Positions 7,759 to 16,115 of a stretch of DNA of 64,000 nucleotides are shown here, piece by piece. The position numbers and the translations under genes are program-made. The stretch's first letter is position 1, and every line of letters starts with the position of its first letter. Below the pieces are notes generated by a model. It was not told where the DNA came from and made no database searches. It saw nothing but the letters and a program-made list of their open reading frames with translations. Location of the stretch: assembly GCF_036226465.1 (NCBI RefSeq), contig NZ_CP108476.1, positions 6,510,001-6,574,000 on the forward strand. The letters run 5' to 3'. This DNA comes from Kitasatospora sp. NBC_01250 (GTDB lineage: Bacteria > Actinomycetota > Actinomycetes > Streptomycetales > Streptomycetaceae).

Positions 7759-9414
7759 TCAGTGGTGGCCGTGGCCGCTGGTGATCTCCTTGTGCTCCTC
7801 GGGAGTCGGCTTGGGGATCTGGTTGCCCTCGCCGAAGTAGCCCTCGGAGAGCTTGGCGCGGGTCTTGGTCGCCAGGCCGACCTTGCGGGCGACACCGTTC
7901 TCGTCGACCTCGGCCGGCAGCTCGACCGGCTCGTACTGCTCGTGCGAGGTGAGCGTGTGGAGCGTGCCCTGCGGGAGCTGGGCGTGCACCTCGATGAACT
8001 CACCGTGCGGCAGCCGCTTGATGACGCCGGTCTCGCGACCGTGCAGCACCTTCTCCTTGTCCCGGCGCTGCAGGCCCAGGCACCAGCGCTTGGTCACGAA
8101 GAAGACCACCACCGGGACGACGAACGAACCGATCCGCACGAAGTACGTGATGTCGTTCAGCGACAGGTGGAAGTGCGTGGCGATCAGGTCGTTGCCACCG
8201 CCGGAGAGCAGCACCAGGTAGAGGCTGATCCAGGCGGCACCCAGCGCGGTACGCACGGGGGCGTTGCGCGGGCGGTCCAGGATGTGGTGCTCGCGCTTGT
8301 CGCCGGTGATCCAGCCCTCGATGAAGGGGTAGACGGCGATGGCGGCCAGCACCAGCGGGAAGAGCATCAGCGGGATGAAGACACCCAGGTTCAGGGTGTG
8401 GCCCCAGGCCCGGATCTCCCAGCCCGGCATGACACGGATCAGACCCTCGGCGAAGCCCATGTACCAGTCGGGCTGGGCGTCGGTGGAGACCTGGTCCGGA
8501 CGGTACGGGCCGTAGGCCCAGACCGGGTTGACCGAGGCGATCGCGGACATCGCCGCGATGATGCCGAAGACGAGGAAGAAGAAACCGCCGGCCTTGGCCA
8601 TGTAGACCGGCATGAGCGGCATGCCGACCACGTTCTTCTCGGTCTTGCCCGGGCCCGCCCACTGGGTGTGCTTGTGGTAGAAGACCAGGATCAGGTGCGC
8701 CACCAGCAGGCCGAGCATGATGCCCGGGATCAGCAGCACGTGGATCGTGAAGAACCGCGGCACGATGTCGGTCCCCGGGAACTCCCCGCCGAACAGGAAG
8801 AACGAGATGTAGGTACCGACCAGCGGGACGGCCAGGATGGCGCCCTCCATGAACCGGATACCGGTGCCGGAGAGCAGGTCGTCGGGGAGCGAGTACCCGA
8901 GGAAGCCGTCGAAGAAGCCCAGGAAGAGCAGCAGGAAGCCGAACAGCCAGTTGATCTCGCGGGGCTTGCGGAACGCGCCGGTGAAGAAGACGCGCATCAT
9001 GTGCACGAACATCGCGGCGACGAACACGATCGCGGCCCAGTGGTGGATCTGCCGGATCAGCAGACCGCCGCGGACCTCGAAGCTGATGTTCAGCGTGGAG
9101 GCGTAGGCCTCCGAGACCCGGATGCCGTCCAACGGCGAGTACGAGCCGTTGTAGATGACCTCGCCCATGCTGGGCTTGAAGAAGAGCGTCAGGTAGACGC
9201 CCGTCAGGATGATGATGATGAAGCTGTAGAGGCAGATCTCACCGAGCATGAAGGACCAGTGGTCCGGGAAGATCTTCCGCAGGTTGGCCTTGGCCAGGGA
9301 GTAGATCCCCAGCCGGCCGTCCACCCAGTCGGCTGCGGCCTCCGCCTTGTTGGCGGGCTTGTCGCGCGTGCTGGCCGGTGCGGCCTGCTTCGCGCTAGTC
9401 GACGCGGAACTCAT
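7759..9414 (-). CDS. qcrB: Cytochrome bc1 complex cytochrome b subunit
   Basis: Di-heme cytochrome b of the actinobacterial bcc complex; it oxidises menaquinol at the Qo site and passes electrons to QcrA and QcrC. The ATG at 9414 is chosen because it overlaps the qcrA stop in ATGA, although an open frame continues upstream. 551 aa with about nine membrane helices, the histidine-rich helix IRQIHHWAAIVF and a second HVLLIPGIMLGLLVAHLI region supplying heme ligands, and the PDWYMGF segment near the Qo site (PEWY in the standard family). The long hydrophilic C-terminus (about 120 aa, ending in GHGHH) is typical of actinobacteria. Confidence 0.96.
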   Translation of the reverse strand: MSSASTSAKQAAPASTRDKPANKAEAAADWVDGRLGIYSLAKANLRKIFPDHWSFMLGEICLYSFIIIILTGVYLTLFFKPSMGEVIYNGSYSPLDGIRVSEAYASTLNISFEVRGGLLIRQIHHWAAIVFVAAMFVHMMRVFFTGAFRKPREINWLFGFLLLFLGFFDGFLGYSLPDDLLSGTGIRFMEGAILAVPLVGTYISFFLFGGEFPGTDIVPRFFTIHVLLIPGIMLGLLVAHLILVFYHKHTQWAGPGKTEKNVVGMPLMPVYMAKAGGFFFLVFGIIAAMSAIASVNPVWAYGPYRPDQVSTDAQPDWYMGFAEGLIRVMPGWEIRAWGHTLNLGVFIPLMLFPLVLAAIAVYPFIEGWITGDKREHHILDRPRNAPVRTALGAAWISLYLVLLSGGGNDLIATHFHLSLNDITYFVRIGSFVVPVVVFFVTKRWCLGLQRRDKEKVLHGRETGVIKRLPHGEFIEVHAQLPQGTLHTLTSHEQYEPVELPAEVDENGVARKVGLATKTRAKLSEGYFGEGNQIPKPTPEEHKEITSGHGHH

Positions 9415-10505
9415 TCGCTGCGCTCCCAGAAGCTCGGACCGACGGGGTGCTCGAAGCCGCCGGGGGCTACCAGGTAGCCGGAGGCATCGGTGACGATCTT
9501 CAGCTGCGGCAGGGGGTGCCCGGCCGGGCCGAAGATAACGCGCGCGCCGTCCGACAGGTCGAAGGTCGACTGGTGGCAGGGGCAGAGCGCGTGGTGGGTC
9601 TGCTGCTCGTACAGCGAGATCGGGCAACCGACGTGGGTGCAGATCTTGGAGTACGCCAGCACACCCTCGAAGCCCAGGGCGGCCGAGTCGGCGTCCTTGA
9701 TGTCGTTCGGCTGGATGCGGATCAGCATCAGCGCGTCCTTGGCGATGGCCTCCTGGAAGTCCTCGTCGGACTCCTGCAGACCGGCCGGACGCAGCGCGGA
9801 CGGGCCGGGCTTGGCGAACGTCAGCGAGCCGACCGCGATGTCCTCGGCCTTCATCGGCTCGTTGGTGTTCATGTTGACCAGCCGGATCGGAGCGTTCGGC
9901 GTGGCCTCGTTCCAACCCGTGACGTCGAGCTTCTTCTCGGGCAGCGGGCCGAGGTCGCGCAGCAGCATCACGCCGGAGAGCGGCACCAGGGCCATGGACC
10001 CGATCAGGGTGTTGCGGATCATCTTGCGGCGGCCGAAGCCGGACTCGGCGGCGCCGGTCTTGAACTGCTCGATGACGTCCGCGCGGGTCTCGTCGTCGGC
10101 CTCGATCGCGTGGCGCTCGGCCGGCAGCTCGACGTCCGACATCAGGGTGCGGGCCCAGTGGACCGCGCCCGCGCCGATGCAGAACAGCGCCACACCCAGG
10201 GTCATACCGAGCGCGAAGTTCAGCGCGCTGATGTGGCCCAGCGGGAAGATGTAGACGATCCGGTCGGCGTCGATGCTGACGTAGCTGGCGATGAAACCGA
10301 CGGTCGCCAGCATCGAGACGATGAAGAGCAGCGACACCTGGCGCTCGGCCCGCTTGGCGGCCCGCTCGTCGATGTCGGTCCGCCGCGGCTCGTGGGGCGG
10401 CAGCCCCGGGTCCGCGAACGGGTTGTCGGCAACGGCGGCTTCGCCGTGCCCTTCGCCGGCGGCGTGCGCCTGCGGCAGCTTGTCGTCTGACATGTCGTGG
10501 CTCAT
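9411..10505 (-). CDS. qcrA: Rieske iron-sulfur subunit of the bcc complex
   Basis: Carries the [2Fe-2S] Rieske cluster that takes the first electron from menaquinol. The cluster-binding motifs CTHVGCPI and CPCHQSTF are complete. Unlike the mitochondrial protein, it has three N-terminal transmembrane helices (about residues 55-75, 90-115 and 165-185), the actinobacterial architecture, after a hydrophilic leader of about 50 residues. 364 aa. Both ends overlap neighbours by four bases (ATGA with qcrC upstream and with qcrB downstream), so the three subunits are translationally coupled. Confidence 0.96.
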   Translation of the reverse strand: MSHDMSDDKLPQAHAAGEGHGEAAVADNPFADPGLPPHEPRRTDIDERAAKRAERQVSLLFIVSMLATVGFIASYVSIDADRIVYIFPLGHISALNFALGMTLGVALFCIGAGAVHWARTLMSDVELPAERHAIEADDETRADVIEQFKTGAAESGFGRRKMIRNTLIGSMALVPLSGVMLLRDLGPLPEKKLDVTGWNEATPNAPIRLVNMNTNEPMKAEDIAVGSLTFAKPGPSALRPAGLQESDEDFQEAIAKDALMLIRIQPNDIKDADSAALGFEGVLAYSKICTHVGCPISLYEQQTHHALCPCHQSTFDLSDGARVIFGPAGHPLPQLKIVTDASGYLVAPGGFEHPVGPSFWERSE

Positions 10506-11311
10506 GACTTCTTGGCCTTGGTGGTGTGAGCGGCGACCCAGATCGCGATCGCGATCAGGACACCGAGACCGAAGATCCAGCCGAACAGACCCTCGGTCAC
10601 CGGACCGAGGCTGCCGAGCGAGAGACCACCGGGGTTGGGCGCCTCGTTCGCCTGGTAGCGGACGAAGGCCACGATCTCCTGCTTCTGCTTCTCCGGCATG
10701 GTGGTGTCGGGGAAGGAGGGCATGTTCTGCGGGCCGGTCTGCATGGCCTCGTAGATGTGCTTCGGGTCGACGTTCTCCAGCGAGGGCGCGAACTTACCCT
10801 GCGTCAGGGCACCGCCGGCACCGGCGAAGTTGTGGCACTGCGAGCAGTTCGTCCGGAACAGCTCGCCACCCTTGGAGATCGCGTCCGTCTCGGTGGAGGT
10901 GTACTGGTCCTTGGTCGGCGTCACCGGGCCGGGGCCCAGCGAGGCGACGAAGGCGGCCATCGCGTCGATGTCGCTCTGGCTGTAGATGTTCTTCTTCTTC
11001 GGGATCTGCGCACCCGGCTGCTGGGCGGGCATGCGGCCGGTGCCGACCTGGAAGTCGACGGCGGCGGAGCCCACGCCCACCAGGCTGGGGCCGGTGCTGC
11101 TGCCCTCGCCGTTGAGGCCGTGGCACGAGGAGCAGCCCACGGCGAAGAGCCGCTTGCCCTCATCGATCGCGAGCGACTGCGCGGAGCTGTCGGCCTGCGC
11201 GTTCTCGGCGGGCGCGAACTCGGCGTACAGCCCCCCGATGGCCGCGAGGGCGAAGAGTAGGACGACCAGCGCCGCCAGTGGGTGGCGCCGTCGTGCGGAG
11301 AGCTTTTTCAC
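10502..11311 (-). CDS. qcrC: Di-heme cytochrome c subunit of the bcc complex
   Basis: Two c-type heme motifs, CSSCH and CSQCH, mark this as the diheme QcrC (cytochrome cc) that shuttles electrons from the Rieske protein straight to CuA, replacing a soluble cytochrome c. 269 aa, with an N-terminal membrane anchor (LAALVVLLFALAAIGGLYA) and a C-terminal helix (GLFGWIFGLGVLIAIAIWV). The heme domains face the outside. The stop overlaps qcrA in ATGA. It lies 138 bp downstream of ctaE in the same orientation, so the four genes probably form one operon. Confidence 0.96.
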   Translation of the reverse strand: MKKLSARRRHPLAALVVLLFALAAIGGLYAEFAPAENAQADSSAQSLAIDEGKRLFAVGCSSCHGLNGEGSSTGPSLVGVGSAAVDFQVGTGRMPAQQPGAQIPKKKNIYSQSDIDAMAAFVASLGPGPVTPTKDQYTSTETDAISKGGELFRTNCSQCHNFAGAGGALTQGKFAPSLENVDPKHIYEAMQTGPQNMPSFPDTTMPEKQKQEIVAFVRYQANEAPNPGGLSLGSLGPVTEGLFGWIFGLGVLIAIAIWVAAHTTKAKKS

Positions 11312-11449
11312 GAGATAACCCCGGTGTCAGGATCTGGTCGACTGGTGGAGGGGCCCGGTGCCGGTAGGCATCGGCAAAGGCGGGCACGGGCAAAGGACCC
11401 GGAGCCGGTGAGGGCACGGGGTCCGGCCGGCGGCCAGCGACCTGATCGG

Positions 11450-12070
11450 TTACTTGATCAGGTAGATGGTCGCGAAGAGGCCGATCCAGACCACGTCGAC
11501 GAAGTGCCAGTAGTACGACACGACGATCGCCGCGGTGGCCTGCTCATGCGTGAACCGCTTGGCAGCGTAGGTCCGCCCCAGCACCAGCAGGAAGGCGATC
11601 AGACCGCCCGTCACGTGGAGCCCGTGGAAGCCGGTGGTCAGGTAGAACACCGAACCGTACGGGTCGGAGGAGAGCGAGATGCCGTCCTTCTTCACCAGGT
11701 TGGTGTACTCGTAGATCTGACCCCCGATGAAGATCGCCCCCATCATGAAGGTGATCGAGAACCACGTGCGGAGCTTCTTGACGTCACCGCGCTCGGCAGC
11801 GAACACGCCGAGCTGGCAGGTGAGCGAGGAGAGCACCAGGATCGTGGTGTTCACGGAGGAGAAGGGGACGTTGAGGGCATGCGCCTTCTCGGCCCAGAAG
11901 TCTGGTCCCTTCACGGAGCGAGCCGTGAAGTACATCGCGAAGAGGGCCGCGAAGAACATCAGCTCGGAACTCAGCCAGACGATGGTTCCGACACTGGTCA
12001 TGTTCGGTCGGTTGACCGATCCATGAGCGTGCCCGGTTTCTGTTGCTGTTGCTGTCGCCACGACCGACAT
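11450..12070 (-). CDS. ctaE: Cytochrome c oxidase subunit III
   Basis: Five-helix oxidase subunit III (206 aa), which stabilises the aa3 oxidase. Recognisable segments are TIVWLSSELMFFAALFAMYF, the GFHGLHVTGGLIAF helix and the C-terminal YYWHFVDVVWIGLF, all family hallmarks. It is the first gene of the minus-strand ctaE-qcrC-qcrA-qcrB operon, so the oxidase is encoded in two units (ctaCDF and ctaE with the bcc genes), the usual actinobacterial arrangement. The start is ATG at 12070 with a Thr/Ala-rich leader. Confidence 0.96.
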   Translation of the reverse strand: MSVVATATATETGHAHGSVNRPNMTSVGTIVWLSSELMFFAALFAMYFTARSVKGPDFWAEKAHALNVPFSSVNTTILVLSSLTCQLGVFAAERGDVKKLRTWFSITFMMGAIFIGGQIYEYTNLVKKDGISLSSDPYGSVFYLTTGFHGLHVTGGLIAFLLVLGRTYAAKRFTHEQATAAIVVSYYWHFVDVVWIGLFATIYLIK

Positions 12071-12527
12071 TATGTCGGTCCCTTATTCCGTCTTCACGCC
12101 GGGGGGTCTCCCTCGGAGTGTCCGGTGCGTGCGGTATGCCCGGATGGCTGCGCCGGTGGCCGTGCGTATCCGGTGCGCGCCGGTTGACGAGGGGTTTCGT
12201 CGTGCGGATGGTGATTTTCTGACGGCGCGTTGGGCCGGACCACCCGGGTGCCACGCGTGTCCTGACGGCCAGCGGGGCACCGGTGGCGTACCGCTGTGGG
12301 CCGTCCGGGTGGACTGTACCGCCGAGGGTGACGCCGTCTCGCCCGGGTGGGTGACAGCTTGCCACCCGCCCGGCGGGCCGCCCGCCCGGGCCGGCCCGCC
12401 CGGCCCGGCGGGCGGCGCCGGCGGGCCGGATCCGGAAGAGATCGCGCCAGTCGCGCCCCGCGGGGGGTGATCGGGAGTAGCATCCGGTGGTGACTGGACG
12501 TGGTCTGGATCACATGGGAGCAGGTCG
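12071..12527. other. Intergenic region without a convincing gene, containing a 65-bp pure G/C tract
   Basis: This 457-bp stretch separates divergent ctaE and the receiver-like gene. Open frames exist in several phases but none has the expected codon pattern or a recognisable product. From 12365 to 12429 there are 65 consecutive G/C bases, rich in GCCCG/CGGGC repeats that can fold into hairpins. The promoter for ctaE-qcrCAB should lie toward the 12071 side; I cannot name its elements with confidence. Confidence 0.5.
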
Positions 12528-12953
12528 ATGGCGACGCACACGAGTGACGAGACGCTCACCGTTCTCGTCTACAGCGATGACCGCAACACCCGCGCGCAGG
12601 TCACCTCGGCGCTCGGCCGGCGGCCGGCCGCCGACCTGCCGGAGGTTACGTACCTGGAGTGCGCCACGGTCCCCGCCGTGCTGCGCGCGCTGGAGAAGGG
12701 CGGCGTGGACCTCTGCCTCTTCGACGGCGAGGCAGTGCCGGCCGGCGGACTGGGGCTGGCCCGCCAGGTGAAGGACGAGATCTACGGCTGCCCGCCGGTG
12801 CTGGTGCTGATCGGCCGCCCGCAGGACACCTGGCTGGCGGCCTGGAGCCGGGCGGACGCGGCGATCTCGCAGCCGGTCGACCCGGTGGCACTGGCCGAGA
12901 CGGTGGCCACCCTGCTCCGCGCCCGTCTGGGCGCGCGCAGCCTGGCGCGCTGA
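12528..12953 (+). CDS. Receiver-like (CheY-fold) protein without output domain, degenerate
   Basis: 141-aa stand-alone protein with the alternating pattern of a response-regulator receiver: first strand LTVLVYSDD with an acidic pair, a LCLFDGEAVPAGG segment aligning with the phosphoacceptor loop (Asp in LFDGE), and a last strand AAISQPVDPV. In canonical receivers that last strand reads KP; here the lysine position is Gln, so phosphorylation chemistry is probably impaired or lost. No DNA-binding or enzymatic domain follows. It starts at ATG 12528 with GGAGCAGG upstream and lies before trpD in the same direction, separated by a hairpin. Function unknown. Confidence 0.72.
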   Translation: MATHTSDETLTVLVYSDDRNTRAQVTSALGRRPAADLPEVTYLECATVPAVLRALEKGGVDLCLFDGEAVPAGGLGLARQVKDEIYGCPPVLVLIGRPQDTWLAAWSRADAAISQPVDPVALAETVATLLRARLGARSLAR

Positions 12954-13012
12954 GCGTTCCGCCTCCTGGACGGCCGGCGCCGCCGGCCGCCGGCCGGTGT
13001 CTCACGAGCAGA

Positions 13013-13045
13013 GAAGGGCCGTCGCGGGTGCCGCGGCGGCCCTTC
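13013..13045 (+). terminator. Hairpin terminator before trpD
   Basis: Arms GAAGGGCCG (13013-13021) and CGGCCCTTC (13037-13045), with additional CGC/GCG pairing inside. It lies 60 bp after the receiver-like gene and 60 bp before trpD, so the two are probably separate units. Confidence 0.6.
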
Positions 13046-13105
13046 GCCGGTCGATAGGCTGGCTGCATCCCCGTAACGAGCACCGGATGCGAGCTGGAGT
13101 CGGCC

Positions 13106-14179
13106 ATGGTGAATGTGAACCCTGCGAACGGCGGTCAGGACCCCGCGCAGGTGGTCCGCACCTGGCCGGACCTGCTGAACGCGCTGCTGACCGGCCAGGA
13201 CCTGACCCAGGCGGACGCCGCCTGGGCGATGGACCGGATCATGAGCGGCGAGGCCAGCCCGGCCCAGGTGGCCGGCTTCGTGGTGGCGCTGCGGGCCAAG
13301 GGCGAGACGGTGGCCGAGGTCTGCGGCCTGGTCGAGGCGATGTACGCGCACGCCGAGCCGCTGCACATCCCCGGCCCCGCGGTGGACATCGTCGGCACCG
13401 GCGGCGACCGGGCCAAGACCGTCAACATCTCCACCATGTCGGCCATCGTCGCGGCGGCGGCCGGCGCCAAGGTGGTCAAGCACGGGAACCGGGCGGCCTC
13501 GTCCGCCAGCGGCTCCTCCGACGTGCTGGAGCGGCTCGGGATCCGGTTGGACCTGAGCGCCCGGCGGGTCGCCGAGGTGGCCGAGGAGGTCGGCCTCACC
13601 TTCTGCTTCGCGGCCACCTTCCACCCGGCGATGCGGCACGCCGCCCCGGCCCGCCGCGACCTCGGGGTGGCCACCGCCTTCAACATCCTGGGTCCGCTGA
13701 CCAACCCGGCCCGCGTCACCGCGCACGCGGTCGGCTGCTTCGACACCCGGCTGGCCGGCCTGATCGCCGGGGTGCTCGCGGAGCGCGGCTCCTCCGCACT
13801 GGTGTTCCGGGGTGACGACGGGCTGGACGAGCTGACCGTCTGCGCCACCTCGCGGGTCTGGGTGGTGCGCGGGGGCCGGGTCACCGAGACCGTCCTCGAC
13901 CCGCGCGAGCTGGGCATCGAGCTGGTCGGCATCGAGGCGCTGCGCGGGGCGGACGCCGAGTACAACGCCGCGGTGGCGCGCCGGGTGCTGGCCGGGGAGC
14001 AGGGGCCGGTGCGCGACGCCGTGGTGCTCAATTCGGCAGCCGCGCTGGTCGCCCTGGAGCTGACGGATGCGCCGCTGGTCGAGCAGCTGGCCGCGGCGAT
14101 GCGGCGCACCACCGCGGCCATCGACTCGGGCGCCGCGCAGGACACCCTCAAGCGCTGGGCGGAGGCCACCGCGCACTGA
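13106..14179 (+). CDS. trpD: Anthranilate phosphoribosyltransferase
   Basis: Second step of tryptophan synthesis: joins anthranilate to PRPP in the cytoplasm. The 357-aa protein has the diagnostic PRPP-binding glycine motif VGTGGD, the anthranilate-contacting KHGNRA segment and the NILGPLTNPA motif, all intact. The N-terminus (about 20 residues) is slightly extended. It starts at ATG 13106 with a weak GGAG. It stands alone rather than in a trp operon, about 27 kb from the fused anthranilate synthase gene that supplies its substrate. A hairpin follows the stop. Confidence 0.95.
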   Translation: MVNVNPANGGQDPAQVVRTWPDLLNALLTGQDLTQADAAWAMDRIMSGEASPAQVAGFVVALRAKGETVAEVCGLVEAMYAHAEPLHIPGPAVDIVGTGGDRAKTVNISTMSAIVAAAAGAKVVKHGNRAASSASGSSDVLERLGIRLDLSARRVAEVAEEVGLTFCFAATFHPAMRHAAPARRDLGVATAFNILGPLTNPARVTAHAVGCFDTRLAGLIAGVLAERGSSALVFRGDDGLDELTVCATSRVWVVRGGRVTETVLDPRELGIELVGIEALRGADAEYNAAVARRVLAGEQGPVRDAVVLNSAAALVALELTDAPLVEQLAAAMRRTTAAIDSGAAQDTLKRWAEATAH

Positions 14180-14196
14180 CCCGGCGTCAGTTCCAC

Positions 14197-14227
14197 GAGA
14201 CCCGCGGGCCGCTGGCCTGCGGGTCTC
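14197..14227 (+). terminator. Terminator of trpD
   Basis: Inverted repeat GAGACCCGC (14197-14205) / GCGGGTCTC (14219-14227) 18 bp after the trpD stop and 60 bp upstream of the riboswitch that begins the next unit. Confidence 0.7.
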
Positions 14228-14290
14228 ATGTGTGTCCGGATGCCGGGACGGTGTTTGACCGCACTTCGGGAGCTGATCTAAAGTCTTCGC

Positions 14291-14415
14291 CAGGTCATGA
14301 GTGACAGCGCGACGAGCCCCAGCTTGCTGTCCGGCAACCCTCCGTCCGTGGCGGGGTGCCCTGGGTGAAGACCAGGCCAGACGGCGACAGGTCCGTGTGG
14401 CAAGCGCGGACCACC
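14291..14415 (+). ncRNA. SAM-IV riboswitch
   Basis: The 5' UTR of the aminotransferase gene matches the S-adenosylmethionine type IV aptamer known from Actinomycetales. It has a P1 half GGTCATGAGTGACAGCG starting near 14293, the core AGCCCCAGCTTGCTG followed by CCGGCAACCCTCC, then GGGGTGCCCTGGGTGAAGACC, whose GACC at 14370-14373 closes P1. A 3' hairpin (GGTCCGTG...GCGGACC, about 14390-14413) follows, as in the pseudoknotted part of SAM-IV. The aptamer ends about 50 nt before the start codon, leaving room for an expression platform over the AAGGAG ribosome site (14447-14453). Expected effect: lower expression when SAM is high. Identified from memory of the consensus. Confidence 0.88.
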
Positions 14416-14462
14416 GGCATATTCGCACTCCCGGGGTCCTGACTCCGAAGGAGTGCATCCTC

Positions 14463-15824
14463 ATGCCGTCTTCCCTCGATCTCTGCGCCCCCCTCGCCGT
14501 GCTCGGCGCCGACGTCCAGGTCCCGCTGGTCTCCGGCGAGAAGGTGGGCTACGCCGCGCTCGACTACGCCGCCAGCTCGCCCGCGCTGCAGCGGGTCTGG
14601 GACGAGGTGGCCGCCTACGCCCCGTACTACGGCAGCGTGCACCGCGGCGCCGGCTACCTCTCGCAGCTCTCCACCGACCTGTTCGAGCAGAGCCGGCGCA
14701 CCGTCGCGGACTTCCTGGACCTGCGCGAGGACGACCAGGTGGTCTTCACCCGGGCCACCACCGACTCGCTCAACCTGCTGGCGGGCGCCCTGCCGGCCGG
14801 CACCCGGGTCTTCGCCTTCGAGACCGAGCACCACGCCTCGCTGCTGCCCTGGCGCCAGGCCGGCCTGGCGGTCAGCTACCTGCGCGCCCCGAGCTCGCCC
14901 GAGCAGGCCGTCGCCGCGCTGGCCGAGGCGCTGGCCGCCGGCAGCCCCGCCGAGCCCCGCCTGTTCTGCGTCACCGGCGCCTCCAACGTCACCGGCGAGC
15001 TGTGGCCGGTGGCCGAGCTGACCCGGGTGGCGCACCGGCACGGCGCCCGCGTGGTGCTGGACGCCGCGCAACTGGCCCCGCACCACCGGGTCTCGGTGCG
15101 CGAGCTGGACGTCGACTGGGTCGCCTTCTCCGGCCACAAGCTCTACGCCCCGTTCGGCGCGGGTGTGCTGGCCGGGCGCAGCGACTGGCTGGACGCGGCG
15201 GAGCCGTACCTGGCGGGCGGCGGCGCGAGCCGCACGGTGGCCCGTGAGGTGGACGGCTCGGTGGCCGTCGAGTGGCACCAGGGCCCGGCCCGGCACGAGG
15301 CCGGTTCGCCCAACGTGATCGGTGCCTACGCCATCGCCGCGGCCTGCCGGGCGCTGACCGAGGCCGGTTTCGAGGCGCTGCAGGAGCGCGAGCAGTACCT
15401 GATCGACCGGCTGACGGCCGGCCTGGCCGAGATCCCCGAGGTCCGGGTGCTCAGCCTGTTCGGCCCCGCGGCGGCGCGGGTCGGCGTGCTCTCCTTCGTC
15501 GTGCAGGGCTGGAACAGCTCGCACTTCTCGGCGGCGCTGTCGGCCGAGTACGGCATCGGGGTGCGCGACGGGCTCTTCTGCGCCCACCCCCTGGTGCGCA
15601 CCCTGCTGGGCAGTGAGCAGGCCGCCCCGTCCGAGTGCGGGGCGCCCGAGCCCTCGCTGCCCGGCGAGCGCAGCCTGAACGCGATCCGGGTCAGCTTCGG
15701 GGCCGGCACGCCCGAGGAGCACATCGACCGCTTCCTGGCCGCCGTGCGCGAGCTGGTCAGCGACGGCGCCCGCTGGAACTACCGCAACGAGGGCGGCCGC
15801 TGCGTCGCCGACACCCGGCGCTGA
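14463..15824 (+). CDS. Class V aminotransferase / cysteine desulfurase-like PLP enzyme
   Basis: 453-aa fold-type I PLP enzyme of the aminotransferase class V (NifS/CsdA/SufS) family. The PLP lysine is in FSGHKLYAP; the upstream ATTDSLN cofactor loop and the DAAQLAPHH segment with the PLP-binding Asp are present. The start at 14463 follows the strong AAGGAG site; the longer frame beginning at 14301 runs through the riboswitch and is spurious. Control by a SAM-IV riboswitch argues for a role in sulfur amino acid metabolism, for example handling of cysteine or a methionine-cycle intermediate, but the substrate cannot be read from the sequence. Cys occurs near the expected desulfurase loop (GLFCAHPL), though the context is not the classical one. 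Confidence 0.85.
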   Translation: MPSSLDLCAPLAVLGADVQVPLVSGEKVGYAALDYAASSPALQRVWDEVAAYAPYYGSVHRGAGYLSQLSTDLFEQSRRTVADFLDLREDDQVVFTRATTDSLNLLAGALPAGTRVFAFETEHHASLLPWRQAGLAVSYLRAPSSPEQAVAALAEALAAGSPAEPRLFCVTGASNVTGELWPVAELTRVAHRHGARVVLDAAQLAPHHRVSVRELDVDWVAFSGHKLYAPFGAGVLAGRSDWLDAAEPYLAGGGASRTVAREVDGSVAVEWHQGPARHEAGSPNVIGAYAIAAACRALTEAGFEALQEREQYLIDRLTAGLAEIPEVRVLSLFGPAAARVGVLSFVVQGWNSSHFSAALSAEYGIGVRDGLFCAHPLVRTLLGSEQAAPSECGAPEPSLPGERSLNAIRVSFGAGTPEEHIDRFLAAVRELVSDGARWNYRNEGGRCVADTRR

Positions 15825-15833
15825 GAGGTGCCG

Positions 15834-16115
15834 TCAGCCGTCCAGGCCGAGCGCGAAGGCGGCCTCCAGGTCGTGCTGCGAGTAGGTGCGGAAGGCGATC
15901 TGGGTCTCGGTGTGCGCGACCCCGGGCACCTTGTTGAGGCGTCCGGGGATCACCTCGGCCAGGTCGTCGTGCCGGCGCACCCGCACCATCGCGACCAGGT
16001 CGTAGCCGCCGGTCACCGAGTAGACCTCGCTGACCCCGTCGATCGCGGCGATCGCCTCGGCGATCTCGGGGATCCGGTCGACGCTGGTCTTGATGAGCAC
16101 GATGGCGGTGATCAC
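15834..16115 (-). CDS. Stand-alone Lrp/AsnC effector (RAM) domain protein
   Basis: 93-aa protein consisting only of the Lrp/AsnC ligand-binding domain (ITAIVLIKTS, GVSEVYSVTGGYDLVAMVRV, GVAHTETQIAFR). There is no helix-turn-helix, so it is not a DNA-binding regulator by itself; such domains form amino-acid-binding oligomers or partner with full-length Lrp proteins. The GTG at 16115 overlaps the upstream rhomboid gene stop in GTGA, indicating translational coupling. A much longer open frame upstream is spurious. It converges with the aminotransferase gene, with 9 bp between stops. Confidence 0.88.
   Translation of the reverse strand: MITAIVLIKTSVDRIPEIAEAIAAIDGVSEVYSVTGGYDLVAMVRVRRHDDLAEVIPGRLNKVPGVAHTETQIAFRTYSQHDLEAAFALGLDG

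Noticed and set aside
7597..9477. 626-codon plus-strand frame across qcrB
   Set aside because: Antisense shadow of qcrB with Asp/Glu/His/Arg-biased composition and no domain.
12072..12470. Plus-strand frame of 132 codons in the ctaE upstream region
   Set aside because: Codon pattern lacks the expected third-position bias and nothing is recognisable; treated as non-coding.
14301..14462. N-terminal extension of the aminotransferase from ATG 14301
   Set aside because: It runs through the SAM-IV aptamer and has no ribosome site; ATG 14463 has AAGGAG.
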